A stretch of DNA of 64,000 bases from Sindora glabra. Its lineage: Eukaryota > Streptophyta > Magnoliopsida > Fabales > Fabaceae. The stretch's first letter is position 1, and each line of letters starts with the position of its first letter. The position numbers were made by a program, and so were the translations under genes. Where the stretch lies: assembly GCA_020226215.1 (NCBI GenBank), contig CM035230.1, positions 24,533,883 through 24,597,882 of the forward strand, given 5' to 3'. Below, piece after piece: positions 12,230 through 23,765 of this stretch. The notes under the pieces were generated by a model that saw only the letters and a list, made by a program, of their open reading frames with translations, was not told the DNA's origin and ran no database searches.

Positions 12230-12835
12230 TTATAAATTTAAAAATAATAAAATAATTAAAAATATTAAAATTTATTTATCATAATAAATGGTGATTTTAA
12301 TTAATGAATATTTTTATTATAAATAATTAAATAAAATTAATATAAATATTTTAAATAAATATTTTTGTTTAAATTATTTAAATATTATTCATTACTTTAT
12401 TATTATTATTATTATTAAATTATTAATATGATTTCTCCGTTCAAACCAGGTGAAGAGGTGGGGGGTTCTCTTGCGAAGGGGAACCATCCCCTTATTTAAT
12501 TATTAACCATGATCATATTAAAATATTTAAATTATTAAAACATGTCTTATTGTTTGGAACGTGTTTATTCGGACTTTTTTGCCCTTCGCTTTTAGCAGTG
12601 ACGTGCATTTGGCGCGAACCACTTTTGCATTTTGCTTTTGTCTGTCAAGTGCATTGGGCGCGGAACCCCATAAGAGCCTCGGCGGAACGGTCCCCTTGCA
12701 TTCTATTTTATGCACTTTTACCCCTTTAATCACCTGATTAGTAATTTTACAATTAGTCGTGGGTCCCCAATTTACCCCCAACCACGAGCCCCCCCCCCTC
12801 CCGCCCAAAACAACCTTCCACTCCTTCTAAATTTT
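12230..12835. repeat. Local duplication, copy 1, with GC-rich island
   Basis: A direct duplicate of 13500-14160. Shared order: AT-rich 'ttaaattatttaaatattat', ATT triplets, 'accatcccc(t/a)tatttaat(t/c)att', 'ttattaaaa(c/t)atgtct(t/c)att', an island with 'cggacttttttgccc', 'tttgcattttgcttttg' and 'gcgcggaaccccataagag', then 'cctttaatcacctgattag' and a C-tract. The 93-codon minus-strand frame in the island is not conserved in the second copy. Confidence 0.65.
12789..12798. repeat. Poly-C tract (10 C)
   Basis: Homopolymer run inside an otherwise very AT-rich window; its duplicate at 14119-14130 has 12 C. Confidence 0.9.
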
Positions 12836-13499
12836 CCATGCATCAATCTCAAATTAAATTTTATCGAATGATAAAGATGAGATTTATTATTTATTATATT
12901 ACTTTTTATTATTAATTACTTAAAATTAATTATTATCATCATTATAATTATTATTATGATTATAAAAATAATTATATTTCATTATTATCATTTAGAATTT
13001 TATATTATTATTATAGAATATAACAAAAATAATAAAAAATAAGGCAAAATATTTTTAAGTATAGAAAACTGTTGAAGAGGAGTAAAAAGTACAGAATGTA
13101 ATAGAAAATGCGCTATTAATTAATCAAAATAAGTACAAATATTCTGCAAAACTAAACTCATAACGTATATATGAATATATTACTATTTTACTATAATAAT
13201 TTATTACTTTAATTAATATATTTATTTAGTTATAGAAATTATTTTATATATGTTTAATTATAATAATTTTTTATATAATTATTTATTATTAATTTTTATA
13301 TTAATTTTATGACAATAATTTTAATTAATATTCCAAATTTTAATCTAATTTTTATTTAAGTAACTTTATGTAAAATGTATTGAAAATATTAAATTAAAAA
13401 TTTATTAATTTTAATGTTAAATGTTTTGTAATTTTAAAGTAATTTTTTATTTTGGTAAATTTCTGTAATATATGTCCATAATATTAAATATAATTTATT

Positions 13500-14160
13500 A
13501 ATTAATTTAAAAAATAATAAAATGATAAAAATATTAATTAATTTACCACCACCAACAATTTTAACCAATGAATATATTTATTGTGAAAATAAAAATCAAT
13601 AAATAAAATTGTTATATATATTTTAAATTAATATTTTTTATCTAAATTATTTAAATATTATTTATTATTTTATTATTATTAAATTGTTAATAAGATTTTT
13701 ATGTCCAAATCAAATGAAAAAGTGAGGATTCTCAGTCTAACCATCCCCATATTTAATCATTAACCACGATGAAAAAGTATTCTATTTCTTAAAACGAAAA
13801 AAAACCATGATGATATTAAAATATCTAAATTATTAAAATATGTCTCATTGCGTGGACATTGGAATGCGCTTAGTCCGACTTTTTTGCCCTCTTGCTTTCC
13901 GCAGTAACGTGCGTGTGGCACCAACGCCTACAACTAGTTTGTTAAGGCTCTCCGCTTTCGCATTTTGCTTTTGTTTTGCCAGTCGAGTGAAGTGCATTTT
14001 GCGCGGAGCCCTACGAGAGCATCGGTGGGCATGACCACTTGCATTCTATTCTATTCTATACACTAAACCCTTTAATCTCGTGATTAGTAATTTTGTAATT
14101 ATTCATGGATCCCTAGTTCCCCCCCCCCCCGAGCTCCCCAACCCAGTAATTTTACAATTA
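13500..14160. repeat. Local duplication, copy 2, with GC-rich island
   Basis: Matches 12230-12835 block for block (see that entry). The island sequence 'AAGTGCATTTTGCGCGGAGC', 'CTACGAGAGCATCGGTGG' and 'CACTTGCATTCTATTC' is also a distant relative of the 'ATGCATTCACGGTGGACTCA...TGGTGAAGCTGTCC...CATTCGATTTTG' islands at 4.1, 25.8, 41.0 and 55.9 kb. Confidence 0.65.
14119..14130. repeat. Poly-C tract (12 C)
   Basis: Homopolymer run at the same place in the second duplicate as the 10-C tract in the first. Confidence 0.9.
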
Positions 14161-15425
14161 GTAATCTCCCTAGTTTACAATATATTAAATTTATTCCTTT
14201 TGAAATTAAATTTGATACACTATTTAATAATATAATAATAATCAAATTTAATGATGTATTGTTATATTATTATAACATAATTATCTCCAAGTATGATTAG
14301 AAAGAAAATTTCGTGAAAGAAAAAGAATAAAAAATAAGTTATTTTAATTAATTATGAGGTAGAAAAGGAATAAAAAGAAACAAAAATTAAAGAGCAAAAC
14401 TTACCAAAATATTTTTTCTATATATGGATAAAAAAAGTGAAAAATTAATTTATTACAATGTTATCCCTATTTTTTAATTTAGGATTTAATTTAAAATATA
14501 AAATTTTCATTTTAATTTAATTATCTTTTTTCTGTTACGTATCTATTTAAATAAGTAACAAAAATTATTTTCTTTTTTTTCCTACTTATTTTTTATTCAT
14601 CTCAATAAGAAAAGAAAAAATTCTTTTCTTTTTACTTTTTTTCTTTTTTCTCTTTTTCCCTCTTACATCCAAATAAAGAATTATGGTTGTTTTGTTTTAA
14701 TAGAAAATAAGAATTTATGGAAAATACTTCTTAATAAGATGCATTTCTAAAAAATAAAATAATTTTTTATTGTTTGGGCAATGGAAGAGAAATAAATACT
14801 TTTATTGTACAAAGGTAAACTAATTTCTTTTAATGTAATATATTATATTATTACACATATAAATTTCATTTTTGAGGCTAAGCTATACAAAAAAAAAATC
14901 ATTTTATTATTAAAGTGTTTTCAAGACAGACGCAGGCAAATCTTTAGGAAGAAACTAAAAATTAATTATATTTTATATTAAAATAATATTAAAAAAGAAT
15001 ATTCAAATTTTACTTTTTATCTATTTTATTTCTTCTTAAACTAATTCATATTTCTCAAATTTTATTGAATTGAAAGTAATTTCTTTTATAAAATCACAAA
15101 TTGTTCTTGAGCATTGCATCAAAATTAAGTCCTTAAAATTTTAATATTTAATTCTCCAAAAAATAACAATAAAATTACTTATGTTAAAAAAATGATGCAA
15201 TTTCTTTTAAGACACCTAACACGTTGATGGCTAAAACATAATAGAAAATAAAATGGTGCTTGACTACATTTTGACACAGTGGGAATTATTATTTACCGTT
15301 AGATAGTTTTTTAGTTCAAATAATCTAACAGTAACGTATTAATATGAAAAGACAATGGGTTAAAATAAACTGGAGCATTTTCCATGAAAAATAAGTTGAG
15401 TTGAGAAGGATCCATTAATGTTGTG
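14161..15425. other. AT-rich spacer, no gene seen
   Basis: Low-complexity A/T and pyrimidine-rich runs (14570-14660 is almost all T and C). No supportable gene. Confidence 0.55.
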
Positions 15426-15429
15426 AGTT

Positions 15430-15910
15430 AGGATTGATAATTCGTGTTCACGTGTATAGATCATATTATATTAAAGGTTAGTAACAATCCAAATAAAGTT
15501 AATTTAAATTTAATTCGAACAATAATCTATTGTGTTAGGTTAATTCGTTTAATGAATGTGTCAAGACAAGTTAATTTATTTAATAATTTTAATTAATAAA
15601 ATTTAAACTATAAACTTATTTATTTAATTTAATTATTTATTATTTTTCACAAATAATATTTTTAATCTTTAATAGAAAGTACTTTTTTGAATAGTTGGTA
15701 CCATTTTATTAAAATATGGGTTTATATTTTTATTATATATAATTAATTATAATTTAATTTTTGATTATTTTTAAATAATATTTTTATAATTTCAATATAA
15801 ATTCTTAAAAATGTTAGCATATCAACCCATTTATCATATGAATTCGACCTACTTATTATTCTTGTTAAACAAATTAATCTATTTATAAATCAAACATTTA
15901 TAAATTGCTT
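15430..15910. repeat. Diverged interspersed repeat, partner of 2790-3230
   Basis: Begins 'GATAATTCGTGTTCACGTGT' and continues with the same ordered phrases as 2790-3230, ending 'ttaatctatttataaatc'. No ORF. Probably a non-autonomous transposon relic. Confidence 0.4.
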
Positions 15911-18040
15911 TATTTTCATATGAAATTATTATGTTGTGTTAATAAGTGAGAAGAGTGTTTTTATTTGAGAATAAGAGAAGCAAATCATAATTATCAAATT
16001 TAGAAATTAAAGAGTTAGGATTAAAATAGAAAGTCATGTAATCTTTTTAACTAATTATGTGACTTTAATTTTTATTTTAATCCTAACCATCAATATAAGA
16101 TTTGATTATTACAATTTGCCTCTCTTATCTCTTACATAAAAATACTCATTTTATTTAATATACATGCATACATACATACATATGTATAAAGGGATGGGAT
16201 GGCTAACCTCAATATTTATATATAAAGGTTAACAACATTTACTCTTTTCTTTAATAAAAAAAATTATGGTATTAATTTAAAGTTAGTAAAATAATAAAAA
16301 AATATTATAGTCAATTTATTATCACTAATAATTGCTTAATTTAATGAATGTCACTGCTATAGAATAATTGATGGACATTAGATATTTAGAAAATTACATG
16401 TTGGAAAATGATTCACATGTTATCAAGCGCCATTGTAAATAGTATTTCACTTTGATTTCATAACATTCATAAAATATTATAATAATATTAGTTATAATAT
16501 AAGAAACTTGACATCATATCTTATGCTAGAGACATATAAAGAAATATTTAACATTAGTCATTTATGAAAAATTAATATTTAATTTTAATGCAATACTTCA
16601 TTTTATGTTAATAACCAACATGATATATTGTACCCTCACATAATTTACCTCACTCAACCTTACCTTAATTCTTCTACCACAATTCTTCCCTTTCAACCTT
16701 AAACCCTAAACCCCGGTAACTTTTCCTAAATCATTCTTATATCCCTTGTATTCAACCTTTTAGGACACCATACCCAAAAATAGAAGAAAATATCTCATAT
16801 GAAACTATAGACAAATACCCTATATGAGGCAACAGGATCCTAAAGATAGTAATTTTAAATAATAAATCTTGTAATAAAAGTTTGATAATTGTGAGAAGTT
16901 ATGTCAAATATCCTAATCATAAATGAGTGATGTGCCAAATACCATCTTGATACCATTGCCAAACATGTAAGGTTGGTACTCCCTAAAAAAATGCAATTGA
17001 ATCCAATACTTACAAATGCAATGACCATTCATTAAATTTTGGAAAAATAATGGTACACATTACATATAAATAGATAATAGATAATATGATTGAAAGTTGA
17101 AAATAAATGAAATTAGATTTTTTACTTGTACAAATCAATAAAAGTCGCATCACAATGAAAGGTAACAAGATAAGATAGATTATAAATAAAAAATTAAATT
17201 GTAAGAACAAAAATAAAAACTAAATAAATCCTTAGTTTTAAAACCTCTATTTTTTTCAATGAATGCACAAACCATAAATTTAGCATAAGCTAACAAAGTT
17301 TCATTCCTACAAAAAAAATTTGGTGAGCAAAAATATAAAATTGTAGAAAATCATCTTCATGTTAAAAGGAAAGCATACCTTGTTAGAATGAGAATCAATT
17401 TAGGATTAGAAGAGGCCTAACATACATTTTGCAAATGGCATCATTATCCACCCCTTCTACTTTCAACTCACGCAAGTATCTTAAATATAGATAATAGTTA
17501 TTTGTAAAAAACTAATTTGTAAATTACAACAATGTCATGTCACTAATAGACATTGATGTTAGTTATTTATACAACAACTAACATTGTAAACTCAAAGATG
17601 TCGAATTTAAATAGAAAATCAACATCTTTTTATGCATCATTTTCTTTAAAATGTGCAAAACCATTTGACACATAAGATACAACTAATTGACACCTATAAA
17701 AACATTACACAATAATAATAAACTTAGATAAAAATTAACAATAGCACAATGAATTGTAAATGTTTGGTAAACAATTATATTAATCAATCTAAGGCCTTTT
17801 TTTAATTATTAATAAAAGTGACATATCATTCCTTCATTTATATGAGGGTGTTTGACATTGATTACTTAGCTTTAACTAATTGTTCAAGTCAAACAACTAT
17901 TTTAGATGTTTAGTAAATAATTAGTTTGATTAACTAATTGACCCTAATTAACCAATATGAAAAAGTTAAGGAGCCCAATATTTTCAATTAGTTATTCATA
18001 AATGGTATATGAAAAGATATTCCTAATGTTTGAAATAATA
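15911..18040. other. AT-rich spacer upstream of the TNL fragment
   Basis: The NB-ARC and TIR exons of the TNL gene would be expected around here. I looked for TIR motifs (YDVFLSFRG-like), a P-loop (GMGGIGKT-like), GLPLAL-like and MHD-like motifs in the sequence and saw none. What is present is AT-rich spacer with a few short repeats. Confidence 0.55.
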
Positions 18041-18043
18041 ATA

Positions 18044-18146
18044 TAAGGTATGTTTGATTTTCTATATTCAAATTGGTTAAATAGATATATCTTTTCATGT
18101 CCTAGCAAAAAATAAGGTATGTTTGATTTTCTATATTCAAATTGGT
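18044..18146. repeat. Short tandem direct repeat (period 69)
   Basis: The phrase 'TAAGGTATGTTTGATTTTCT' plus 'atattcaaattggt' occurs at 18044 and again at 18113, with 'taaatagatatatcttttca' between. Confidence 0.85.
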
Positions 18147-18711
18147 GTTATGTTTGTAGAATACATCAAGTGATTAGAGTTCTTGTTTAATATGAAAATA
18201 AAAGTGGAAAGCTTGAAATTAGACAATTAGGTTTTTCATTAATGATTAAAATTATAATGCAAAATCATTTGATTACATTGATGATTATAAAATATTAAGT
18301 GATGTTTTGATTTTGATAATTAATACAATGTCCAATAGGTTAAATTTTACTCCTCTTACCATCATGCAAAAGTAATGCTTTGGGGAAATATTTCTTGTTC
18401 AAATTGAAATCTCAATTCTAATGTTTATTATACTTTGACAACTTATATAATTTGACATTTTTATTGAATGGATGTAAAATTAAGGAGATAATTTTTTGAT
18501 TTGTTAAAATATAATATACACTATTATTGAGAATCTCCAGATTAGGATTAAAAATATTTCTCTTATCACATTTTATATTATTTATAATCAAATCACTTAA
18601 GTTTTCTTTATTTGGCCAATATCCATTGTCCTATGTGCATATGATAAGTTTTGGTGTTACTATTTATCAAATCATGTATGTTTTCTTTATTTTATTAATG
18701 TTCATTGTCAG

Positions 18712-18990
18712 GATAATAAAGCAATTGAAGGCATAGTACTAAACTTAGTTGAGCCATATGAGGGGCATTGGAATCTTGAAGCTTTCTCAAAGTTATGTAA
18801 TCTTAAACTACTGATATTAAGAACTAGTTTGCATCCTTGCAATAGTTTAAATTGTCTTTCGAATGCATTGAGAGTTCTTGAATGGGAGAGATATCCTCTA
18901 GAATCTTTGCCAACTAATGTCCCGCTAAACAATCTTGTTGATCTTAAATTGCATCAGAGTAGAATAAAACAACTTTGGAGTGGAATTAAG
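18712..18990 (+). CDS. TNL fragment, first LRR exon (93 codons)
   Basis: The acceptor is at 18710-18711 (ttcattgtcAG after a T-rich tract) and the donor is GTAAGATC at 18991. In frame it encodes 'DNKAIEGIVLNL', then 'EAFSKLCNLKLLIL' (first LRR), then 'NALRVLEWERYPLESLP' and 'LVDLKLHQSRIKQLWSGIK'. These are the conserved start of the TNL LRR region, whose L-xx-L-W motifs lie just after NB-ARC/ARC2. The length of 279 bp, divisible by three, fits the small exon usual at this place in TNL genes. Confidence 0.85.
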
Positions 18991-19108
18991 GTAAGATCTT
19001 CCTTGATTTGAGAGCCTTTACACAATTTTATATAAATACAAGGACAAATGATTTTCTAAAGTTATTGATATTATGTTTAAACTTTTGTTTCATCAAATTT
19101 TTCAAAAG

Positions 19109-20056
19109 TTGAAGTTCATCAATTTGAGTTATTTTGAGTATCTAACTCAAACTCCAAATGTCTCTAAAGTTCCATGTCTTGAAAGCATGATTCTTAAAGG
19201 TTGTATAAATCTTCTAGAGATTCACCAATCTACTGGACAACATAAGAAGCTTGCCATATTGAACTTGGAAGGTTGTCTAAATTTGAAAATCCTTCCAAAA
19301 AAGTTGGAAATGAATTCTCTCAAAAATTTTATACTTTCCAGTTGCTCAAAAGTTAAGGAGCTTCTTGAGTTTGGTGATGATATGGAAAGTCTATCAGTGC
19401 TTGATCTGAAGGATTGCAAAAATCTTCTTTGTCTTCCTAATAGCATTCATAATTTGAAGTCTCTTAAAGTTCTTAAAATTTTTGGTTGCTCAAAATTTTC
19501 TAGATTGCCAAACAACTTGCACAAAAATGAAGCTTTAGAGGAGCTTGATGCAAGTGGAACTGCAATAAGAGAAGTGCCTTCTTCCATAGTCCTCTTGAAA
19601 AATCTTCAAAAGGTATCTTTTCGGGGATGTAAAGGGTCACCATCTAAATCTTGGGACTTATCTCATCCATATAGATGGTTCCAACAATTTCAGAGGCAAC
19701 AAAATTCAATGGGCTTGAAGTTAACTTCTGTCTCACAAATTTCAATGCTAAGAGAATTGGATTTAAGTTATTGCAATCTAAGTGATGGATCTATTTTCGA
19801 TAATCTTGGCAACTTATCTTCATTGTGTAAGTTAGATCTACAAAGGAACAATTTTGTGAGCCTTCCCACTCATTGCATTGCTAGTCTTTCCAAGCTAGAT
19901 GACTTTAATGTGACAAATTGTGCAAGGCTTGAATCATTACCTATACTTCCACCATCTTTAACGGCCTTGGGTGTATGGGGATGCACCTCAATGGACTTTG
20001 TGTCATATTCAAAACATCTATGTGATTTATTCTCATCAAAGAACCCTAAGCTCAAG
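19109..20056 (+). CDS. TNL fragment, main LRR exon (316 codons)
   Basis: The acceptor AG is at 19107-19108 and the donor is GTATGC at 20057. The intron before it is 118 bp. The exon opens with 'LKFINLSYFEYLTQTPN', a typical TNL LRR opening. It continues with about ten leucine-rich repeats of the plant cytoplasmic LxxLxxLxLxxC type, such as 'LAILNLEGCLNLKILP', 'LSVLDLKDCKNLLCLP', 'LKVLKIFGCSKFSRLP', 'LEELDASGTAIREVP' and 'LRELDLSYCNLSDG'. It ends with 'LESLPILPPSLTALGVWGC', the usual closing LRR. The frame is open throughout. In the family this region mediates effector recognition or autoinhibition. Confidence 0.88.
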
Positions 20057-21676
20057 GTATGCTTCTTCAATTCATATTAAATATCTTTCCCTTATACACA
20101 TATTATTACTCTCTATCAATTATTTAGATCAAGTTGTTATCTACATTATATACATTTTTTTCCTCTCCCATGCATCCTTCCCCATATATGTTTTTTCCAA
20201 AAGAAAAATAATGATGAAGAAAAGAAAACAAATATAGGATTGTTTTCGTGAAAATAAATTATAAATAAAATGAAAAGTATCTAACCTATGCACATGTTTC
20301 TTCTAATTTCAAGATCTATGTATATTTCTCTTTAAAAGAGGAAACAACAAAAACTAAGTTCAAAATTTTTGTTAATTAACCATATTTAGTCATTTGGGTT
20401 CACCATATAATTTATCTTAAATTATAGAATTATCAAAATTCTCTTTTTATTTGATTTAGATTTCATCGTCATATTTTTCACAATTTTTATGTATTTGAGA
20501 GTAAAATCTATTTGGGTTCAACAAAAAAATTTATCTTAAAGTATAATATAATCACAGTAGTCCTTTAATTCTATTTAGACTCCATATTCATATTTTTTTT
20601 AACTATTTTAATGTGTTTGAGTCTTGAGAGCATAATTCGATGCAATGTGTAAAATTATACAACTACTTTGATAACATCGTTTCCTTGATTTTTTGAAGAT
20701 GTAGGGGAAGAATATGAATCACCCTCATATTTTACTCTCAAATCCATTGAAATGATGAAATAGGCCATGATGGTTGAATAAAAAACAAAATGGAGTATTA
20801 TGGGTATTTTGTTTATAAAAAAAAAATGATCTATAGCTAAATGGCTAAAATAACGGTTGATTAATGAACATTTTTCTGGTACATTGATAAGAGGGAGGTT
20901 CGTGACTATTACTTCCCCCATGCGTCTAAACCTGATGAATTAACGCTTAAGTGGCTTATTAATGGAAAGTCAAGCTTACGTCTGGGACATCATTTTTTTT
21001 TTTAAATATTATTTGTCTCCAACCCAAGGTAGCAGCGCAAGGTTGCTGCCCTGAGCCACTGCTCAACTTCTGGCAGTCAATTGAAAGAATCATGTGGCAC
21101 AGCGGTTTTCATCTATTCTCCTTAACATTTCTTTCTTTTTTTTTATTTTTAAATCCGTTCACGTTTTTTTCTCATTTTATCAAAAAATATTTTAAAATTC
21201 CGTCAAAGTACGGATGTTTACTTTTAATTTCTGTTTACCTTTATCCAACCATTCTTTGTAGCACTATATAAGATGGTTGTTGCCATTTTTTAAAATATTT
21301 ATTACTTATTTTTTTTATTAAAATTACTTTCTAACAAACATAATTATGTTCGCTTGATAAAATAATAAATTTCTTATTTTAATGCATTATTTATACTTTG
21401 TATACTCTTGAATAAAATTGACGAGTTCACAAAAAATAATATTCATATCTCTTGGTCACCAACTTAATTAAATTGTTTCAGAAATTCTTTAAATTGATTT
21501 TTCACTTAGTGATATTTTTTTGAGCAAGGAAGTTGGCAAAAAAAATTGATTAAAGTAATTAGATAAAATAAATCTTATTTCACAAACGACATTAAGAGAA
21601 TTAAAATTATAAAGTTCAATCATTGATTACCCTGCTAGATAATGGTTATCTTGAAATATAGTGAATTATGAATTAA

Positions 21677-23148
21677 GGTGACGTTTGATTTACAGAATCT
21701 TACATTTCCAGGAAAGTATACAATCCTAAGAATGTGATTCCTGAAAATTTAATTAATGAGAATGTAATATTCCTATGTTTGGTTTACTATAAATTTACCT
21801 GGAAATATTTTGTTAGATTCCTAAATATATTATATTACAATGTTTGGTTCATATTTGATATTCTTAGGAATCTTGAGATTGTTTTAAAAATACCCTTGTC
21901 AAATTTTTTATTATAAAATAAAATATAATAAATCATATTTTTATTTAAAATTACATAAATAATAAAAATTTTTAACACCTAATAAGTTAAATTTCAATAT
22001 TTCACATCTAAAAATTTATTAATATATATATATATAAGTATTTTACATTTTATTATCTTTTAATATTTAATGTATTATATTTTTATATATTATACCTTGT
22101 TATATTTTAATATTTTATACTTTATTATTATAATTATTAGTATTATTATTATTAGATCAATTTTCAAAATGAAGTGAATGCAATTTATTCAATTTATTAT
22201 CATAATATTAAATATAGTTGGTATTTCTTTTTTTATAAAATTATAAATTTTTATAGTTAAATTATTTTTATAATTATATTTCAAAGTGATATTAAATTTT
22301 ATATTATGATTTTTTTAATATAAGAATATTATTATTTTATATTTTTATATATAAATATGCCTTTTTAAAAAAACTCCAAGCCTATTGTATTATTTTTAAT
22401 AAAAAACTCATATGTATATATAATTATATTAAAAAATCTTTCAACTATTAGGAACAACAATAAAAAATAAATTATAGTTAAAAAATTAATGTTCTTATAT
22501 TTTTCAATAATAAAAAATATTTTAAAATAAAGTGATAATTATTTTTTAATTTGTATTAAAAATTATTTGATAAAGTGATAAATAAGAAAAATAATTAAAT
22601 GTGATAATAATTTTATCCTTTTATACTTTTTCTAATATAAGAATATCATTATTTTATATTTTTATATATAAATATGCCTTTAAAAAAACTCCAACCCTAT
22701 CGTAATATTTTTTAATAAAAAATTTATATGTATATATAATTATATTAAAAAAATATTTTAACTATTAGGAACAATAATAAAAAAGAAATTATAGTTAAAA
22801 AATTAATATTATTATGTTTTTTAATAATAAAAAATATTTTAAAATAAAGTGATAATTATTTCTTAATTTAAATTAAAATTTATTTGATAAAGTGATAAAT
22901 AAAAAAATAATTAAATGTAAGGATAATCTTGTCTTTTTATTTTGGCATCAGCATTCCCGTGCTATAAGAATTTGAGATTCTCACCTTCCCTATGGGAATA
23001 TTTTGGAAAAAAGTTAGGCCAAAAATATTTTTAGGAATATGACATTCTCGGATTTTTTTTCTCAAATCTTGAACCAAATATGAGAATGTAATATTCCCCT
23101 ACAACATTCCCAGGAATGTTAAAAATATTTCGTGAACCAAACGCCACC
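21677..23148. mobile_element. PIF/Harbinger-like non-autonomous element (TSD TAA)
   Basis: The left end is GGTGACGTTTGATTTACAGA; the right end in reverse complement is GGTGGCGTTTGGTTCACGAA. A 3-bp TAA flanks both sides (21674-21676, 23149-23151), as expected of PIF/Harbinger insertions. Subterminal 'cattcc(c)aggaa' motifs recur at both ends. The 1472 bp carry no transposase; short frames inside are not conserved. The interior has a tandem duplication of about 317 bp. It is nested within a larger TIR element. Confidence 0.75.
22311..22945. repeat. Tandem duplication inside the Harbinger-like element (period about 317)
   Basis: Both copies contain 'taagaatat(t/c)attattttat', 'ataaatatgcct', 'aactccaa(g/c)cctat', 'aactattaggaacaa(c/t)aat' and 'ttgataaagtgataaata'. 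Copy 1 is about 22311-22627 and copy 2 about 22628-22945. Confidence 0.8.
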
Positions 23149-23515
23149 TAAGGGTATAAAATATCATAGTACCTCCTTTATTGCAAATTAGTATAGGCAA
23201 GTTATTAGAAATTATTTTTTAATCTTATTATTCATTAATTATTTGAGTGATATGAATATGATTTTTTATGTATTGACAATTTTTCCATAAAAAATATACA
23301 AAGTGTAAAGAATACAATAAAAATTTATAACTTATCTAGTACACAATATTATTGTTGTTAGAAAATAATTTTAATAAAAAATTATTAAGGAATAAAAAAT
23401 ATTTTTTTAAAAAGAAAAGAAACAACAACCATCTGATTCAAAGATATAAAAAAATAGTTGGATAAATTAAAATGTTTAAAAAATTTCATACTTAGAAAAA
23501 ATTTAAAAACATTGT

Positions 23516-23517
<2 letters not shown>

Positions 23518-23550
<33 letters not shown>
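23518..23550. repeat. (TAA)n microsatellite
   Basis: About eleven consecutive TAA triplets next to the right end of the intronic transposon. Confidence 0.95.
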
Positions 23551-23551
<1 letters not shown>

Positions 23552-23765
23552 CTTAAGCAGAATAGACGAGCAAACTGACTGTTAAACGGTGGCTTGGAGG
23601 CAGCAGCTTATTCTTTTTTTTTTTTAACTGTCAAGACATGTTCTGAGATTAGGAAGGACGAGCATATGATTTTAGTTAAATCTGAGAATTGTTAGAGTAT
23701 TTTTTAAGAATGAAAATTATACCCCTCCGTTTTTCTTGCTTATTTTCTTTCTATTATGTTCACAG

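Larger units (their letters stand above)
21037..23609. mobile_element. Putative TIR DNA transposon in the TNL intron
   Basis: The left end is 'GGTTGCTGCCCTGAGCCACT' plus 'gctcaac'. The right end, read in reverse complement, is 'AGCTGCTGCCTCCAAGCCAC' plus 'cgtttaac'. Both ends are flanked by T-runs, and the interval is absent from the paralogous intron at 59.8 kb. No transposase ORF is present. About 1.5 kb of the interior is a nested Harbinger-like element. The superfamily is not assigned; the terminal sequence and T-run flanks do not settle it. Confidence 0.45.
20057..23765 (+). other. Large TNL intron enlarged by nested transposons
   Basis: A 3.7-kb GT-AG intron. 20057-20990 aligns with 59138-59850 of the second TNL copy: 'ccat(a/c)tttag(t/c)catt', 'aatttatcttaaattata', 'ttttatttga', 'gtaggg(g)aagaat', 'ttatgggtattt' and 'ttaatggaaa'. 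23610-23765 aligns with 59865-59975. The stretch between (about 21.0-23.6 kb) is missing from the second copy and consists of transposon sequence, so the ancestral intron was about 1 kb. Confidence 0.7.

Noticed and set aside
12527..12808. 93-codon minus-strand frame with Gly-rich start
   Set aside because: The Gly run comes from the C-tract, and the frame is not conserved in the duplicate at 13.5-14.1 kb.
15911..18700. Possible TIR and NB-ARC exons upstream of the LRR exons
   Set aside because: I looked for TIR, P-loop, GLPL and MHD motifs by eye and found none; calling these exons would be unsupported.
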